Positions 17,491 through 26,303 of a stretch of DNA of 64,000 nt are shown in pieces. Below the pieces are notes generated by a model. That model did not search any database. It saw nothing but the letters and a program-made list of their open reading frames with translations, and was not told the origin of the DNA. The translations under genes were made by a program, and so were the position numbers. Source of the stretch: Variovorax paradoxus (GTDB lineage Bacteria; Pseudomonadota; Gammaproteobacteria; Burkholderiales; Burkholderiaceae_C); the NCBI GenBank assembly GCA_016806145.1, contig CP063166.1, forward strand, positions 4,588,001 through 4,652,000, in the 5' to 3' direction. Every line of letters starts with the position of its first letter. The stretch's first letter is position 1.

Positions 17491-17517
17491 CGCCGTGCGC
17501 GCCGTGCGCGCCGTACG
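17491..17517. repeat. short tandem repeat, three 9-mers
   Basis: CGCCGTGCG occurs at 17491-17499 and 17500-17508, then CGCCGTACG at 17509-17517. It lies in the 101-base gap between cobA and the next ABC transporter operon. Purpose unknown; it may be replication slippage in GC-rich DNA. Confidence 0.7.
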
Positions 17518-17581
17518 CCCTAAGGCGTAGAGGCGGCGCAGCGCGGCGGCCGCGGGCATGGATCGTGCTCGGCCACGGGCA

Positions 17582-18685
17582 ATGAATGCCGTCGCCACGC
17601 CCGTCCCCGCCGCCATCGAGATCGTCGCGCTGAGCAAGCGCTACGCCCCGGGCACCCCGGCCGCCGTCGACCGGATCGACCTGCGCATCGCCAGCGGCAG
17701 CTACTGCTGCCTGCTCGGCCCCTCGGGCTGCGGCAAGAGCACCACGCTGCGCATGATCGCGGGCCACGAGTCGGTGACCAGCGGCGACATCCTGCTCGAC
17801 AACCGCAACATCACCGACCTGCCGGCCGCCGCGCGCGGCACGGCGATGATGTTCCAGAGCTTCGCGCTGTTCCCGCACCTGTCGGCCACCGACAACGTGG
17901 CCTTCAGCCTCAAGATGAAGGGCGTGGGCAAGGCCGAGCGCCAGCAGCGCGCCAATGCGCTGCTCGAGCGCGTCGCGATGGGCCACCTGGCCGCGCGCAA
18001 GCCCGGCGAACTCTCGGGCGGCCAGCAGCAGCGCGTGGCGCTGGCGCGCGCGCTCATCACCGAGCCGCGCGTGCTGCTGCTCGACGAGCCGCTGTCGGCG
18101 CTCGACCCCTTCCTGCGCATCCAGATGCGCGCCGAGTTGCGGCGCTGGCAGAAGGAGCTGGGCCTGACCTTCGTGCACGTCACGCACTCGCAGGAAGAGG
18201 CGATGGCGCTGGCCGACACCATGGTGGTGATGAACCACGGTGTGATCGAGCAGGTCGGCTCGCCGCACGCGGTCTACAACCATCCGGCCAGCGAATTCGT
18301 GGCGCGCTTCATGGGCGGCCACAACGTGCTCGACACACCCGCCGGCCCGATCGCGGTGCGCAACGACCGCATGCGGATCGCGCCGGCCGCCGAGACGGCC
18401 GAGGGCCTGGCCGCCACCGTCACCGACGTCGAATACCAGGGCACCTACGTGCTGCTGGGCCTCGCGCTCGACGCGGCCGCGCCCGGACGCGCGAACGTGT
18501 CGGTGCAGCTCGGCGAGGCCGCGTTCCTCGCAAAGCCGTACGCGCTCGGCGAGGCCGTGCGGCTGTCGTGGGCCGAGGCCGATGCGCGCGTGCTCGGGCC
18601 GGGCGCGAAGCCGCCGGGCGAGCGCACGCCGGAGCCCACGGCCGCGCTGCGCGACGACACGGCAGCGATCGCGATGACGCTCTGA
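17582..18685 (+). CDS. ABC transporter ATP-binding protein, polyamine (PotA) type
   Basis: The 367-residue ATPase energises import of a polyamine-like substrate. Walker A is GPSGCGKST, the signature [15 protein letters not shown], and Walker B LLLDEPLSALD; the switch region is HVTHSQEEAMALAD. A C-terminal TOBE/OB regulatory domain (about 290-350, YQGTYVLLGLALD) is typical of the PotA/FbpC group. The start MNAVATP at 17582 is chosen over 17558 on family fit. First gene of an operon with a binding protein and two permeases; the substrate is inferred only from family likeness. Confidence 0.88.
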   Translation: MNAVATPVPAAIEIVALSKRYAPGTPAAVDRIDLRIASGSYCCLLGPSGCGKSTTLRMIAGHESVTSGDILLDNRNITDLPAAARGTAMMFQSFALFPHLSATDNVAFSLKMKGVGKAERQQRANALLERVAMGHLAARKPGELSGGQQQRVALARALITEPRVLLLDEPLSALDPFLRIQMRAELRRWQKELGLTFVHVTHSQEEAMALADTMVVMNHGVIEQVGSPHAVYNHPASEFVARFMGGHNVLDTPAGPIAVRNDRMRIAPAAETAEGLAATVTDVEYQGTYVLLGLALDAAAPGRANVSVQLGEAAFLAKPYALGEAVRLSWAEADARVLGPGAKPPGERTPEPTAALRDDTAAIAMTL

Positions 18686-18743
18686 GCCCCCTCTTTTCTT
18701 TCTTCCCTTCCGCGTTCCTCCCCTTTCTTTCAGGAGACTCAGA

Positions 18744-20012
18744 ATGACCGACACCCTCGACTCCACCCTCGGACTCAAGCGCCGCACCTTGCTGCAAGGC
18801 ACGGCCGGCATCCTGGCCACCGGCATCGCGCCCTTCGTGCATGCGCAGGACAAGGTGGTGCTGCGCTACCTCGGCACGGCAGTGAACCAGGACAAGGCGA
18901 TCGCCGAGAAGTTCAAGGCCGACACCGGCATCGAGATCCAGTACGTGGCCGTGACCACCGACGACGTGACCAAGCGCGCGGTGACGGCGCCCAACAGCTT
19001 CGACCTGATCGACACCGAGTTCTTCTCGCTCAAGAAGATCGTGCCGACCGGCAACCTCAAGGGCATCGACAGCAAGCGCGTGAAGAACGCCGACAAGATC
19101 ACCTCGCTGTTCACCAAGGGCGAGGTGGCGGGCAAGAAGGTCGGCGACCAGGGCACGGCGCCCGTGAAGGTGATCTATCTCGAGGGCGAGAAGAGCAAGG
19201 CCTTCGCCAAGTCGGCCACGCAGTTCATGTCGCTGATCCCGACCACCTACAACGCCGACACGCTGGGCATCCGCCCCGACCTCATCAAGCGCCCCATTGG
19301 CTCCTGGGCCGAACTGCTGAACCCCGAGTTCAAGGGCAAGACCGCGATCCTCAACATTCCCTCGATCGGCATCATGGACGCGGCGATGGTGGTGGAGGCC
19401 AAGGGCATCCACAAGTACGCCGACAAGGGCAACATGACCAAGGCCGAGATCGACCTCACGATCAAGACCTTGATCGAAGCCAAGAAGGCCGGCCAGTTCC
19501 GCGCGCTGTGGAAGGACTTCAACGAGTCGGTGAACCTGATGGCCTCGGGCGAGGTGGTGATCCAGTCGATGTGGTCGCCGGCCGTGACGGCCGTGCGCAG
19601 CAAGGGCATCGACTGCACCTTCCAGCCGCTCAAGGAAGGCTATCGCGCCTGGGCCTCGGGCTTCGGCCTGCCTGCCACGCTGTCGGGCAAGAAGCTCGAC
19701 GCGGCCTACGAGTTCATCAACTGGTTCCTCGACGGCTGGGCCGGCGCCTACCTCAACCGCCAGGGCTACTACAGCGCGGTGCTCGACACGGCGAAGTCCA
19801 AGATGGAAGCCTACGAGTGGGCCTACTGGATGGAGGGCAAGCCCGCGGCGCAGGACATCAAGAGCCCGCAGGGCGACGTGATCGCCAAGGCCGGCGCGGT
19901 GCGCGACGGCGGCAGCTACGAGCAGCGCATGGGCGGCATCGCCTGCTGGAACGCCGTGATGGACGAGAACGAGTACATGGTGAGGAAGTGGAACGAGTTC
20001 GTCGCGGCCTGA
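18744..20012 (+). CDS. extracellular substrate-binding protein, PotD-like
   Basis: The 422-residue binding protein has a twin-arginine-type signal (LKRRTLLQGTAGILATG, cleavage near VHAQDK) and a family-1 solute-binding fold. Visible parts are the VLRYLGTAVNQDKAIAEKF opening, a hinge around SWAELLNPEFKGKTAIL and GFGLPATLSGKKLDAAYEF. PotD-like proteins bind putrescine, spermidine or related cations; the ligand here is not certain. CAGGAG at 18731-18736 precedes the ATG at normal spacing. It lies 58 bases after the ATPase gene and 4 bases before the first permease. Confidence 0.88.
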   Translation: MTDTLDSTLGLKRRTLLQGTAGILATGIAPFVHAQDKVVLRYLGTAVNQDKAIAEKFKADTGIEIQYVAVTTDDVTKRAVTAPNSFDLIDTEFFSLKKIVPTGNLKGIDSKRVKNADKITSLFTKGEVAGKKVGDQGTAPVKVIYLEGEKSKAFAKSATQFMSLIPTTYNADTLGIRPDLIKRPIGSWAELLNPEFKGKTAILNIPSIGIMDAAMVVEAKGIHKYADKGNMTKAEIDLTIKTLIEAKKAGQFRALWKDFNESVNLMASGEVVIQSMWSPAVTAVRSKGIDCTFQPLKEGYRAWASGFGLPATLSGKKLDAAYEFINWFLDGWAGAYLNRQGYYSAVLDTAKSKMEAYEWAYWMEGKPAAQDIKSPQGDVIAKAGAVRDGGSYEQRMGGIACWNAVMDENEYMVRKWNEFVAA

Positions 20013-20016
20013 TCCC

Positions 20017-20934
20017 GTGAGCGCACCCACCGCCCGCGCGAACGCCGCCACCGAGCCGCTGCATGCCGTGAAGGCATGGTGGCAGGCGGCGCCGTTCGCG
20101 CTGGTGTTCCTGCTGTTCTTCCTGGTTCCGCTGGCGCTGGTGGCGATGGTGAGCCTGTGGAACTTCAACGAGTACGAGCTGATCCCGGCGTTCACGCCGC
20201 GCAACTACCTGAGCCTGTTCGAGGGCTGTTCGCGGCTGACCGACAACGGCGACCTCTGCGTGACGCTCAACACCTACCTGAGCACCTTCAAGTTCTGCCT
20301 GCTGGTCTGGGGCATCACGCTGCTGATCGGTTTCTCGGTGGCCTACTTCCTGGCCTTCCACGTGCGCTCGTCGACGATGCAGACGGTGCTGTTCGTGCTG
20401 TGCACGGTGCCGTTCTGGACCTCGAACGTGATCCGCATGATCTCGTGGGTGCCGCTTCTGGGCCGCAACGGGCTGGTGAACCAGGCGCTGATGGGCCTGG
20501 GGCTGGTGCAGCAGCCGGTGGAGTGGCTGCTGTTCTCCGACTTCTCGGTGGTGCTGGCCTTCGTGCACCTCTACACGATGTTCATGATCGTGCCGATCTT
20601 CAACAGCATGATGCGCATCGACCGCTCGCTGCTCGAGGCCGCGAACGACGCGGGCGCCTCGGGCTGGCAGACGTTGTGGAACGTGGTGGTGCCGCTGTCG
20701 CGCACGGGCATCCTGATCGGCTCGATCTTCGTCATCACCATCGTGATGGGCGACTTCGTGACCATCGGCGTGATGGGCGGCCAGCAGATCGCCTCGATCG
20801 GCAAGATCATCCAGGTGCAGACCTCGTACCTGCAGTTCCCGCTGGCGGCGGCCAACGCGATGATCCTGCTGGCGGTGGTGCTGATGATCATCTGGGGGCT
20901 GACGCGGCTGGTGGACATACGCAAGGAGCTCTAG
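20017..20934 (+). CDS. ABC transporter permease, PotB-like
   Basis: The 305-residue inner-membrane permease has six predicted membrane segments and the ATPase-contact loop around LLEAANDAGASGWQTLWNVVVPL. It starts with GTG four bases after the upstream stop, without a visible ribosome-binding site, so it probably depends on translational coupling. It pairs with the permease at 21231, from which it is separated by two inverted-repeat elements. Confidence 0.87.
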   Translation: MSAPTARANAATEPLHAVKAWWQAAPFALVFLLFFLVPLALVAMVSLWNFNEYELIPAFTPRNYLSLFEGCSRLTDNGDLCVTLNTYLSTFKFCLLVWGITLLIGFSVAYFLAFHVRSSTMQTVLFVLCTVPFWTSNVIRMISWVPLLGRNGLVNQALMGLGLVQQPVEWLLFSDFSVVLAFVHLYTMFMIVPIFNSMMRIDRSLLEAANDAGASGWQTLWNVVVPLSRTGILIGSIFVITIVMGDFVTIGVMGGQQIASIGKIIQVQTSYLQFPLAAANAMILLAVVLMIIWGLTRLVDIRKEL

Positions 20935-20973
20935 GTGGTGTTCTTGCATTGCCGATTTCGACCTGCGGGGCGC

Positions 20974-21067
20974 GCTCGCGCCGACGGGGTGCTCTGCTCC
21001 GCGAATGTTCCCCGGGCTTCGGCCTCCTCCTTGATTTCGCTGCGCAGAGCACCCCATCGACGCGAGC
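20974..21067. repeat. hairpin element A: 46-base core with 24-base arms
   Basis: Left arm 20974-20997 (ending GGGGTGCTCTGC) and right arm 21044-21067 (starting GCAGAGCACCCC) match at 22 of 24 positions, the inner 12 perfectly. They enclose a 46-base core that begins TCCGCGAATGT and ends CTTGATTTCGCTGC. The same core occurs in reverse in the element at 21111-21210. It contains an inner GGC-TTCG-GCC mini-hairpin. No coding potential is evident; it lies inside an operon between two permease genes. Confidence 0.85.
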
Positions 21068-21110
21068 GAGGCGCAGCGGTGATGACGGGCCGGGCACCAC
21101 CAGCCTGCCC

Positions 21111-21210
21111 GGATGCACGGGGTACCGGGTACTCCCCGCAGCGAAATCAAGGAGGAGCCCGAAGGGCGGGGGACATTCGCGGAGGGGAGTACCCGGTGCC
21201 CCGTGCATCC
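21111..21210. repeat. hairpin element B: 46-base core, reverse orientation, 27-base arms
   Basis: Left arm 21111-21137 (GGATGCACGGGGTACCGGGT and on) and right arm 21184-21210 match at 26 of 27 positions. The 46-base centre (21138-21183) is the reverse complement of the core of element A with about eight differences, most in the mini-hairpin, which here reads GCCC-TTC-GGGC. The arms differ in sequence from those of element A. The 296-base gap 20935-21230 holds essentially only these two elements. Confidence 0.85.
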
Positions 21211-21230
21211 ACCCCGAAAAAAGACATGCC

Positions 21231-22121
21231 ATGACCCCACACATCCGAGAGAAACGCAACAAGGGCTTCTGGCCCCTGGCCACCGTCTTCGCCCTCTTCG
21301 TGCTGTTCCTCTACGGCCCGATGATCACGATCTTCGTGCTGAGCTTCCAGGGCCCCGAAGGCGGCCTGACCTTCCCGCTGCGCGGCGTCTCGCTGCACTG
21401 GTTTTACAAGCTCGCCGAGGGCCTGGGCACGGTCGACATCGGCGCCGCGTTCCGGCGTTCGCTCGCGCTGGGCGCCGCGGTCATGGGCTTCACCGTCGTG
21501 CTCTCGGTGCTCGCCGGCCTCGCGTTCCGCAAGAAGCTCGCGGGCGGCAACACCCTGTTCTTCGTCACGGTCGCGAGCCTGATCATGCCGTCGATCATCA
21601 TCTCGCTGGGCATCGGCCTGCAGTTCCGGCTGCTCGACACCGGCATCAAGGCCCTGCTGACCGCCATCGACGCCACCACCCTGCTCGAGGGCTACGGCAC
21701 CGCGCTCGGCCTGTTCAGTTCCGCCCTCGGCGCCCACCTCACCTGGACCCTGCCCTTCGGGCTGCTCATCATGTTCGCGGTCTTCAACCGCTTCAACCCG
21801 GCCTACGAGGAGGCCGCGCGCGACCTCGGCGCCACGCCCTGGCAGACCTTCCGCTTCGTCGTGCTGCCGCTGATCGGCCCCTCGATCGTGGGCATCGGCA
21901 TGTTCGGCTTCACCCTCTCGTGGGACGAGATCGCGCGCACCTCGCAGGCCATCGGCGACGTCAACACCCTGCCGCTCGAGCTGCAGGGCCTGACCTCGAC
22001 CGTGACCACCCCTTCGATCTATGCCCTCGGCACGGTGACGACCGTGGTGTCGCTGCTGGTCATGGCCGCGGCGCTGGGCGCGGCCGCGCTGCTGCGGCGA
22101 CGCTCCACCCGAAGGGGGTGA
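21231..22121 (+). CDS. ABC transporter permease, PotC-like
   Basis: The 296-residue inner-membrane protein is the second permease of the operon. It has six hydrophobic segments and the EAA loop EEAARDLGATPWQTFRFVVLPL that docks the ATPase. The ATG at 21231 (MTPHIREKRNKGFW) follows the hairpin element by 20 bases; an ATG at 21226 is out of frame. The operon runs ATPase, binding protein, PotB-like, PotC-like. Confidence 0.88.
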   Translation: MTPHIREKRNKGFWPLATVFALFVLFLYGPMITIFVLSFQGPEGGLTFPLRGVSLHWFYKLAEGLGTVDIGAAFRRSLALGAAVMGFTVVLSVLAGLAFRKKLAGGNTLFFVTVASLIMPSIIISLGIGLQFRLLDTGIKALLTAIDATTLLEGYGTALGLFSSALGAHLTWTLPFGLLIMFAVFNRFNPAYEEAARDLGATPWQTFRFVVLPLIGPSIVGIGMFGFTLSWDEIARTSQAIGDVNTLPLELQGLTSTVTTPSIYALGTVTTVVSLLVMAAALGAAALLRRRSTRRG

Positions 22122-22182
22122 CCGCTTTGGCGCCGCCCGACCTAAAATCGCGCCCCTACAAAAAAGCAAGACAGAGGCGGGC

Positions 22183-23313
22183 ATGCTGGAAATCGACAAA
22201 CTCAACGAACTCGCCGAAAGCCATGGCGAGCTGCGCCGCGGCAAGGGCATGGTCACGGGCACCATCGCCATCAGCCTCGCGGTGCTGTGCTTCCTCGGCG
22301 TGCTGGTGTTCCACTTTCCGCAGTACCTGAGCACGCCCGAGCTGCGCAAGAGCTACAACGTCGACCTCATGCGCTGGGTGCTGCTCGTCGCCATGGTGGT
22401 CTCGGGCGGCCTCTCGCTGGTCAACATCATCTTCAACCGCACGCGCTGGCTCTCGTCCTTCGCCTTCCTCCTGATCGTGCTGTCGGCCCTGCTCGGCGGC
22501 CACAAGGTCCCGGTCAACGACTTCGCCGACAACACGCCCTACATCGGCCTCGACTGGTTCATCCTCGACCTGCTCGGCTCCTCGCTGATCTTCATCTTCA
22601 TCGAGAAGCTGTTCGCGCTGCGCAAGGACCAGCCCGTGTTCCGCGCCGAGTGGCAGACCGACTTCCACCACTTCGTGGTCAACCACATGATCGTGGGCTT
22701 CGTGCTGCTGGCCACCAACCTCATGGTGCACAAGCTGTTCGGCTGGGCCGCCAACGACGGCATCCGCGGCTGGGTCGGCAACCTGCCGTTCTGGGCCGGG
22801 CTGCTGCTGATCATCCTGGTGGCCGACCTGGTGCAGTACTGGACCCATCGCGCCTACCACGAGGTGCCGGTGCTGTGGCGGCTGCACGCGGTGCACCACA
22901 GCGTGAAGAGCATGGACTGGATGGCCGGCTCGCGCCAGCACATCCTCGAGCTGCTGATCACGCGCACCCTGGTGCTGGCGCCGATCTACGTGCTGGGCTT
23001 CAGCAAGGAAGTGATCGACGCCTACATCGTGGTGGTGGGCTTCCAGGCGGTGTTCAACCACTGCAACGTGAGCGTGCGGCTCGGCCCGCTGCGCTACGTG
23101 ATCGTCACGCCCAACTTCCACCACTGGCACCACAGCCAGGACCAGGAAGCGCTCGACAAGAACTACGCGGCGCACTACGCCTTCCTCGACTACCTGTTCG
23201 GCACGGCCGTGAAGACCACCAGGCTCTGGCCCGAGAAGTACGGCGTGCTCGGCGACTACGTGCCCAACGGCTTCTTCAAGCAGTTGAAGTTCCCGTTCCT
23301 CTGGAAGGGCTGA
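22183..23313 (+). CDS. sterol desaturase / fatty acid hydroxylase family membrane protein
   Basis: The 376-residue integral membrane protein carries the histidine boxes of di-iron hydroxylases: HRAYH (222-226), HAVHH (235-239) and HHWHH (313-317), with several hydrophobic segments before and between them. Relatives hydroxylate or desaturate lipids, carotenoids or ether lipids; the substrate here is unknown. It overlaps the next gene, a lipoprotein hydrolase, by TGATG, so both may work on envelope lipids. The ATG at 22183 is preceded by a plausible promoter-like stretch (CTAAAATCG, near 22142). Confidence 0.88.
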   Translation: MLEIDKLNELAESHGELRRGKGMVTGTIAISLAVLCFLGVLVFHFPQYLSTPELRKSYNVDLMRWVLLVAMVVSGGLSLVNIIFNRTRWLSSFAFLLIVLSALLGGHKVPVNDFADNTPYIGLDWFILDLLGSSLIFIFIEKLFALRKDQPVFRAEWQTDFHHFVVNHMIVGFVLLATNLMVHKLFGWAANDGIRGWVGNLPFWAGLLLIILVADLVQYWTHRAYHEVPVLWRLHAVHHSVKSMDWMAGSRQHILELLITRTLVLAPIYVLGFSKEVIDAYIVVVGFQAVFNHCNVSVRLGPLRYVIVTPNFHHWHHSQDQEALDKNYAAHYAFLDYLFGTAVKTTRLWPEKYGVLGDYVPNGFFKQLKFPFLWKG

Positions 23314-24101
23314 TGCGCTCGTTCCGCCAGACCTTCGCGGCCCTCGCTGCCGCGGGCGCCGCCCTGCTGCTCGGGGCCTGCGCCACCCGGCTCGACCTGC
23401 CCTCGCAAGACAGCGGCCTGCGCCTGCGGGTGCAGAGCTCGGTGATCGCGCCGGGCAACGGCGGCGAGCTGATCGCGGCCGACGCACTGGAGCCCGGCGA
23501 CATCCTGCTGACCTCGATCGCCACGGTGAACTCCTTCGGCATCCGGCTGGGCACCTTCTCGCCCGTGAGCCATGCGGTGCTCTACCTCGGCGACGGCCGG
23601 ATCGCCGAAGCCGTGGGCACCGGCGTGCGCGCGCGGGCGCTGGCCGAGGTGGTCGACGAGGAACAGATGGTGGTGGCCTTCCGCGTACCCGGCGTGGACG
23701 CGGCCGGCGCCGAGCGCATGCGTACGTGGGCGCTGTCGCAGGTCGGCGTGCGCTACAACACCGTGGGCGTGCTGCTCAACGCCCCCTTCGTGCTGAACCG
23801 CCGGCTTTGCGAGCTGCCACTGATGCCGGGCGCGGTCAGCCACTACTGCATGAGCGGCATGGCCATGGTGCAGCTCGGCGCGAGCCGCGACGACCAGTTC
23901 TTCTGCTCGCAGTTCGTGCTCGAGGCCTACAACCGGGCCGGCCTGCCGATCACCAGCGCCGACCCGCGCTGGGTCAGCCCGGCCGACCTGCTGCACATGC
24001 GCGAGGGCGACGTGCCCTCGATCGCCGCCACCCAGCCGCTGCGCTACGTGGGCCACCTCAAGTACAACCCGCCGCCGGTGCTGGCGGCCGACGGGCCATG
24101 A
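23313..24101 (+). CDS. lipoprotein, YiiX/YebB-like NlpC/P60-type cysteine hydrolase
   Basis: The 262-residue product has a lipobox (LLLGAC, acylated Cys about residue 22) and should be membrane-anchored in the periplasm. The fold is that of permuted papain-like NlpC/P60 proteins (YiiX/YaeF): a histidine in SPVSHAVLYLGDG followed, in permuted order, by a cysteine in DQFFCSQFVLEAY. These enzymes act on amide or thioester bonds in peptidoglycan or lipids, but the substrate of this one is unknown. It is translationally coupled to the hydroxylase upstream. Confidence 0.82.
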   Translation: MRSFRQTFAALAAAGAALLLGACATRLDLPSQDSGLRLRVQSSVIAPGNGGELIAADALEPGDILLTSIATVNSFGIRLGTFSPVSHAVLYLGDGRIAEAVGTGVRARALAEVVDEEQMVVAFRVPGVDAAGAERMRTWALSQVGVRYNTVGVLLNAPFVLNRRLCELPLMPGAVSHYCMSGMAMVQLGASRDDQFFCSQFVLEAYNRAGLPITSADPRWVSPADLLHMREGDVPSIAATQPLRYVGHLKYNPPPVLAADGP

Positions 24102-24162
24102 GCGCCGCGCCGGGCCGCCCCAAGCAAGCTCGCACCGCAGTGCGAAGCACGGAGGTACTTCA

Positions 24163-25395
24163 GTGAGCGATATCTCGCATTTCGACGCCGTGGTGATCGG
24201 CGCCGGCGCCGCCGGCCTGTTCTGCGCGGGCGTGGCGGGCCAGCGCGGGCTCCGGGTGCTGCTGCTCGACCACAGCGAGAAGGTGGGCGAGAAGATCCGC
24301 ATCTCGGGCGGCGGCCGCGCCAACTTCACCAACCGCGACCTCGACGTGCGCGCGCCGCAGCGCCATTTCATCGGCGAGAACCCGAATTTCTGCCGCTCGG
24401 CACTGTCGCGCTATGCGCCGCAGCAGTTCGTCGAACTCGTGCAGAAGCACGGCATCGCCTTCCACGAGAAGCACAAGGGGCAGCTGTTCTGCGACGGCTC
24501 CTCGCAGCAGATCGTCGACATGCTGCTGGCCGAATGCGCGGCCGGCGGGGTCGAGCGCTGGCAGCCCTGCCGCATCGGCCAGATCACGTTCTCGGCCGAA
24601 AACGCAGATGGGACGAGCGTCGGCAGCTATCGAATCGAGAGCAGCCGCGGCCCGATCGAGACACCGAAGATCGTGGTCGCCACCGGCGGCCTGTCGATCC
24701 CGCAGATCGGCGCCAGCGACTTCGGCTACCGCATCGCCGAGCAGTTCGGCCTGCGCATGGTGGCGCCGCGCCCGGCGCTGGTGCCGCTGACCTTCGGCGG
24801 CGAGGCCTGGGCGCCCTATGCCGAACTGGCCGGACTGGCGCTGCCGGTGCGCATCGAGACCGGGGCCAAGAAGGAGAAGATGGCCTTCCTCGAGGACCTG
24901 CTGTTTACCCACCGCGGCCTCTCGGGCCCGGCCGTGCTGCAGATCTCGAGCTACTGGAAGCCCGGCGCGCCACTCACGCTGGATTTCGCGCCTGGCGTGG
25001 ACGTGGCCGCGGCCTTCGCCGAGGCCAAGCTGCGCTCGAAGAAACGCATCGCCAACGAACTCGCCGCCCTGGTGCCCTCGCGGCTGGCCGATGCCTGGGT
25101 CGGCCAGGACGGCGCGCTGCAGCGGCCGATCAACGAGGCCGCCGACCGCGCGCTGGCCGCGCTGGCCGAGCGCATCGCGCGCTGGCAGATCGTGCCCTCG
25201 GGCACCGAGGGCTACAAGAAGGCCGAGGTCACGGCCGGCGGCGTCGACACGCGCGACCTGTCGTCCCAGACGATGGAATCGAAGCAGCCGGGCCTGTATT
25301 TCATCGGCGAAGTGGTCGATGTCACCGGCTGGCTCGGCGGCTACAACTTCCAATGGGCCTGGGCGAGTGCCCACGCCTGCGCAAACGCACTATAA
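24163..25395 (+). CDS. NAD(P)/FAD-dependent oxidoreductase, YhiN/HI0933 family
   Basis: The 410-residue flavoprotein opens with the FAD-binding VVIGAGAAGLFCA and the family motif EKIRISGGGRANFTN, and ends with GLYFIGEVVDVTGWLGGYN, the second FAD contact of the YhiN/HI0933 group. Related proteins include BaiN of bile-acid reducers, but most, like this one, have no proven substrate. It starts with GTG at 24163, supported by GGAGG at 24151-24155. The stop codon lies inside the -10 box of the rpsU promoter. Confidence 0.88.
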   Translation: MSDISHFDAVVIGAGAAGLFCAGVAGQRGLRVLLLDHSEKVGEKIRISGGGRANFTNRDLDVRAPQRHFIGENPNFCRSALSRYAPQQFVELVQKHGIAFHEKHKGQLFCDGSSQQIVDMLLAECAAGGVERWQPCRIGQITFSAENADGTSVGSYRIESSRGPIETPKIVVATGGLSIPQIGASDFGYRIAEQFGLRMVAPRPALVPLTFGGEAWAPYAELAGLALPVRIETGAKKEKMAFLEDLLFTHRGLSGPAVLQISSYWKPGAPLTLDFAPGVDVAAAFAEAKLRSKKRIANELAALVPSRLADAWVGQDGALQRPINEAADRALAALAERIARWQIVPSGTEGYKKAEVTAGGVDTRDLSSQTMESKQPGLYFIGEVVDVTGWLGGYNFQWAWASAHACANAL

Positions 25396-25396
25396 T
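25368..25396 (+). promoter_or_regulatory. putative sigma-70 promoter of rpsU
   Basis: A perfect TATAAT at 25391-25396 overlaps the stop codon of the flavoprotein gene. Seventeen bases upstream is TGCCCA (25368-25373), a weak -35. Transcription would start near 25403, leaving a leader of about 105 bases before rpsU. Confidence 0.6.
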
Positions 25397-25507
25397 CGCC
25401 GGCTAACTTTGGCCTTCCCTCAACGGCCACACACTTTTTCTTGTTGAGGAACCCCGGCCTGGGGCTCTCGATCCTCCCCCGGCCAAATTTCAAATCAACG
25501 ATTCCTG

Positions 25508-25720
25508 ATGACCACCATCCGCGTTAAAGAAAACGAGCCCTTCGACGTCGCCCTGCGCCGCTTCAAGCGCACCATCGAAAAGCTCGGCCTGCTGACCGAC
25601 CTGCGCGCCCGCGAGTTCTACGAAAAGCCGACCGCCGAGCGCAAGCGCAAGAAGGCAGCCGCCGTGAAGCGCCACTACAAGCGCGTTCGCAGCATGCAGC
25701 TGCCCAAGAAGCTGTACTGA
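25508..25720 (+). CDS. rpsU: 30S ribosomal protein S21
   Basis: The 70-residue basic protein is S21, which sits near the anti-Shine-Dalgarno end of 16S rRNA and helps initiation. The sequence [20 protein letters not shown] at the start and the lysine/arginine-rich tail [14 protein letters not shown] are standard. The ATG at 25508 has no classical Shine-Dalgarno ahead of it, which is common for rpsU. A terminator follows 77 bases after the stop. Confidence 0.98.
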
Positions 25721-25796
25721 CGCACCCTGGCACCGGAGACAGCGGCCGATTCGACAACACCGAACCCGCCGCCCTCCGCCCCGCCAACTGCCTTCC

Positions 25797-25833
25797 AGCC
25801 GCGCCAGGGAAACCTGCCGCGGCTTTGTTTTTT
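25797..25833 (+). terminator. intrinsic terminator after rpsU, within the yqeY leader
   Basis: AGCCGCG (25797-25803) pairs with CGCGGCT (25818-25824); inside, AGG pairs with CCT around GAAA. It is followed by TTGTTTTTT (25825-25833). It lies 15 bases before the yqeY start, so yqeY expression would come from readthrough or a promoter between the two. Confidence 0.85.
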
Positions 25834-25848
25834 CCCGCAGGAGACCCC

Positions 25849-26298
25849 ATGAGCCTCAAAGAACAGATCACCGAAGACATGAAGACCGCGATGCGCGCCA
25901 AGGACTCCGAGCGCCTGGGCACGATCCGGCTGCTGCTGGCCGCGCTCAAGCAGAAGGAAGTCGACGAGCGCGTCGAACTCGACGACGCCATGGTCGTGGC
26001 CATCGTCGACAAGCTGGTGAAGCAGCGCAAGGACTCGGTCACCGCCTTCACCCAGGGCGGCCGCACCGACCTGGCCGACAAGGAAGCGGCCGAGATCAAG
26101 GTGCTCGAGGTCTACCTGCCGCAGCGCCTGGGCGCCGACGAGATCGCCGCCGAGGTCAAGGCCATCGTGGCCGAGCTCGGCGCCGCGGGCCCGGGCGACA
26201 TGGGCAAGGTGATGGGTGCGGTCAAGACGCGCCTGGCCGGCAAGGCCGACATGGGCCTGGTGAGCGCCGCGGTCAAGGCCGCGCTGACCGGCGCCTGA
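25849..26298 (+). CDS. yqeY: GatB/YqeY domain protein
   Basis: The 149-residue protein is the free-standing YqeY form of the C-terminal tRNA-binding domain of GatB. It begins MSLKEQITEDMKTAMRAKDS and ends GDMGKVMGAVKTRLAGKADM, the conserved part that contacts tRNA in amidotransferases. Its own role is not established. CAGGAGA precedes the ATG at 25849. The partner rpsU upstream is the usual neighbour, but dnaG and rpoD, which often follow, are absent here. Confidence 0.93.
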   Translation: MSLKEQITEDMKTAMRAKDSERLGTIRLLLAALKQKEVDERVELDDAMVVAIVDKLVKQRKDSVTAFTQGGRTDLADKEAAEIKVLEVYLPQRLGADEIAAEVKAIVAELGAAGPGDMGKVMGAVKTRLAGKADMGLVSAAVKAALTGA

Positions 26299-26303
26299 TC
26301 GCC

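Noticed and set aside
20935..21234. A possible small gene of about 100 codons between the two permeases
   Set aside because: Its translation is made up of the two inverted-repeat elements, and there is no family match in mind; the repeats explain the open frame.
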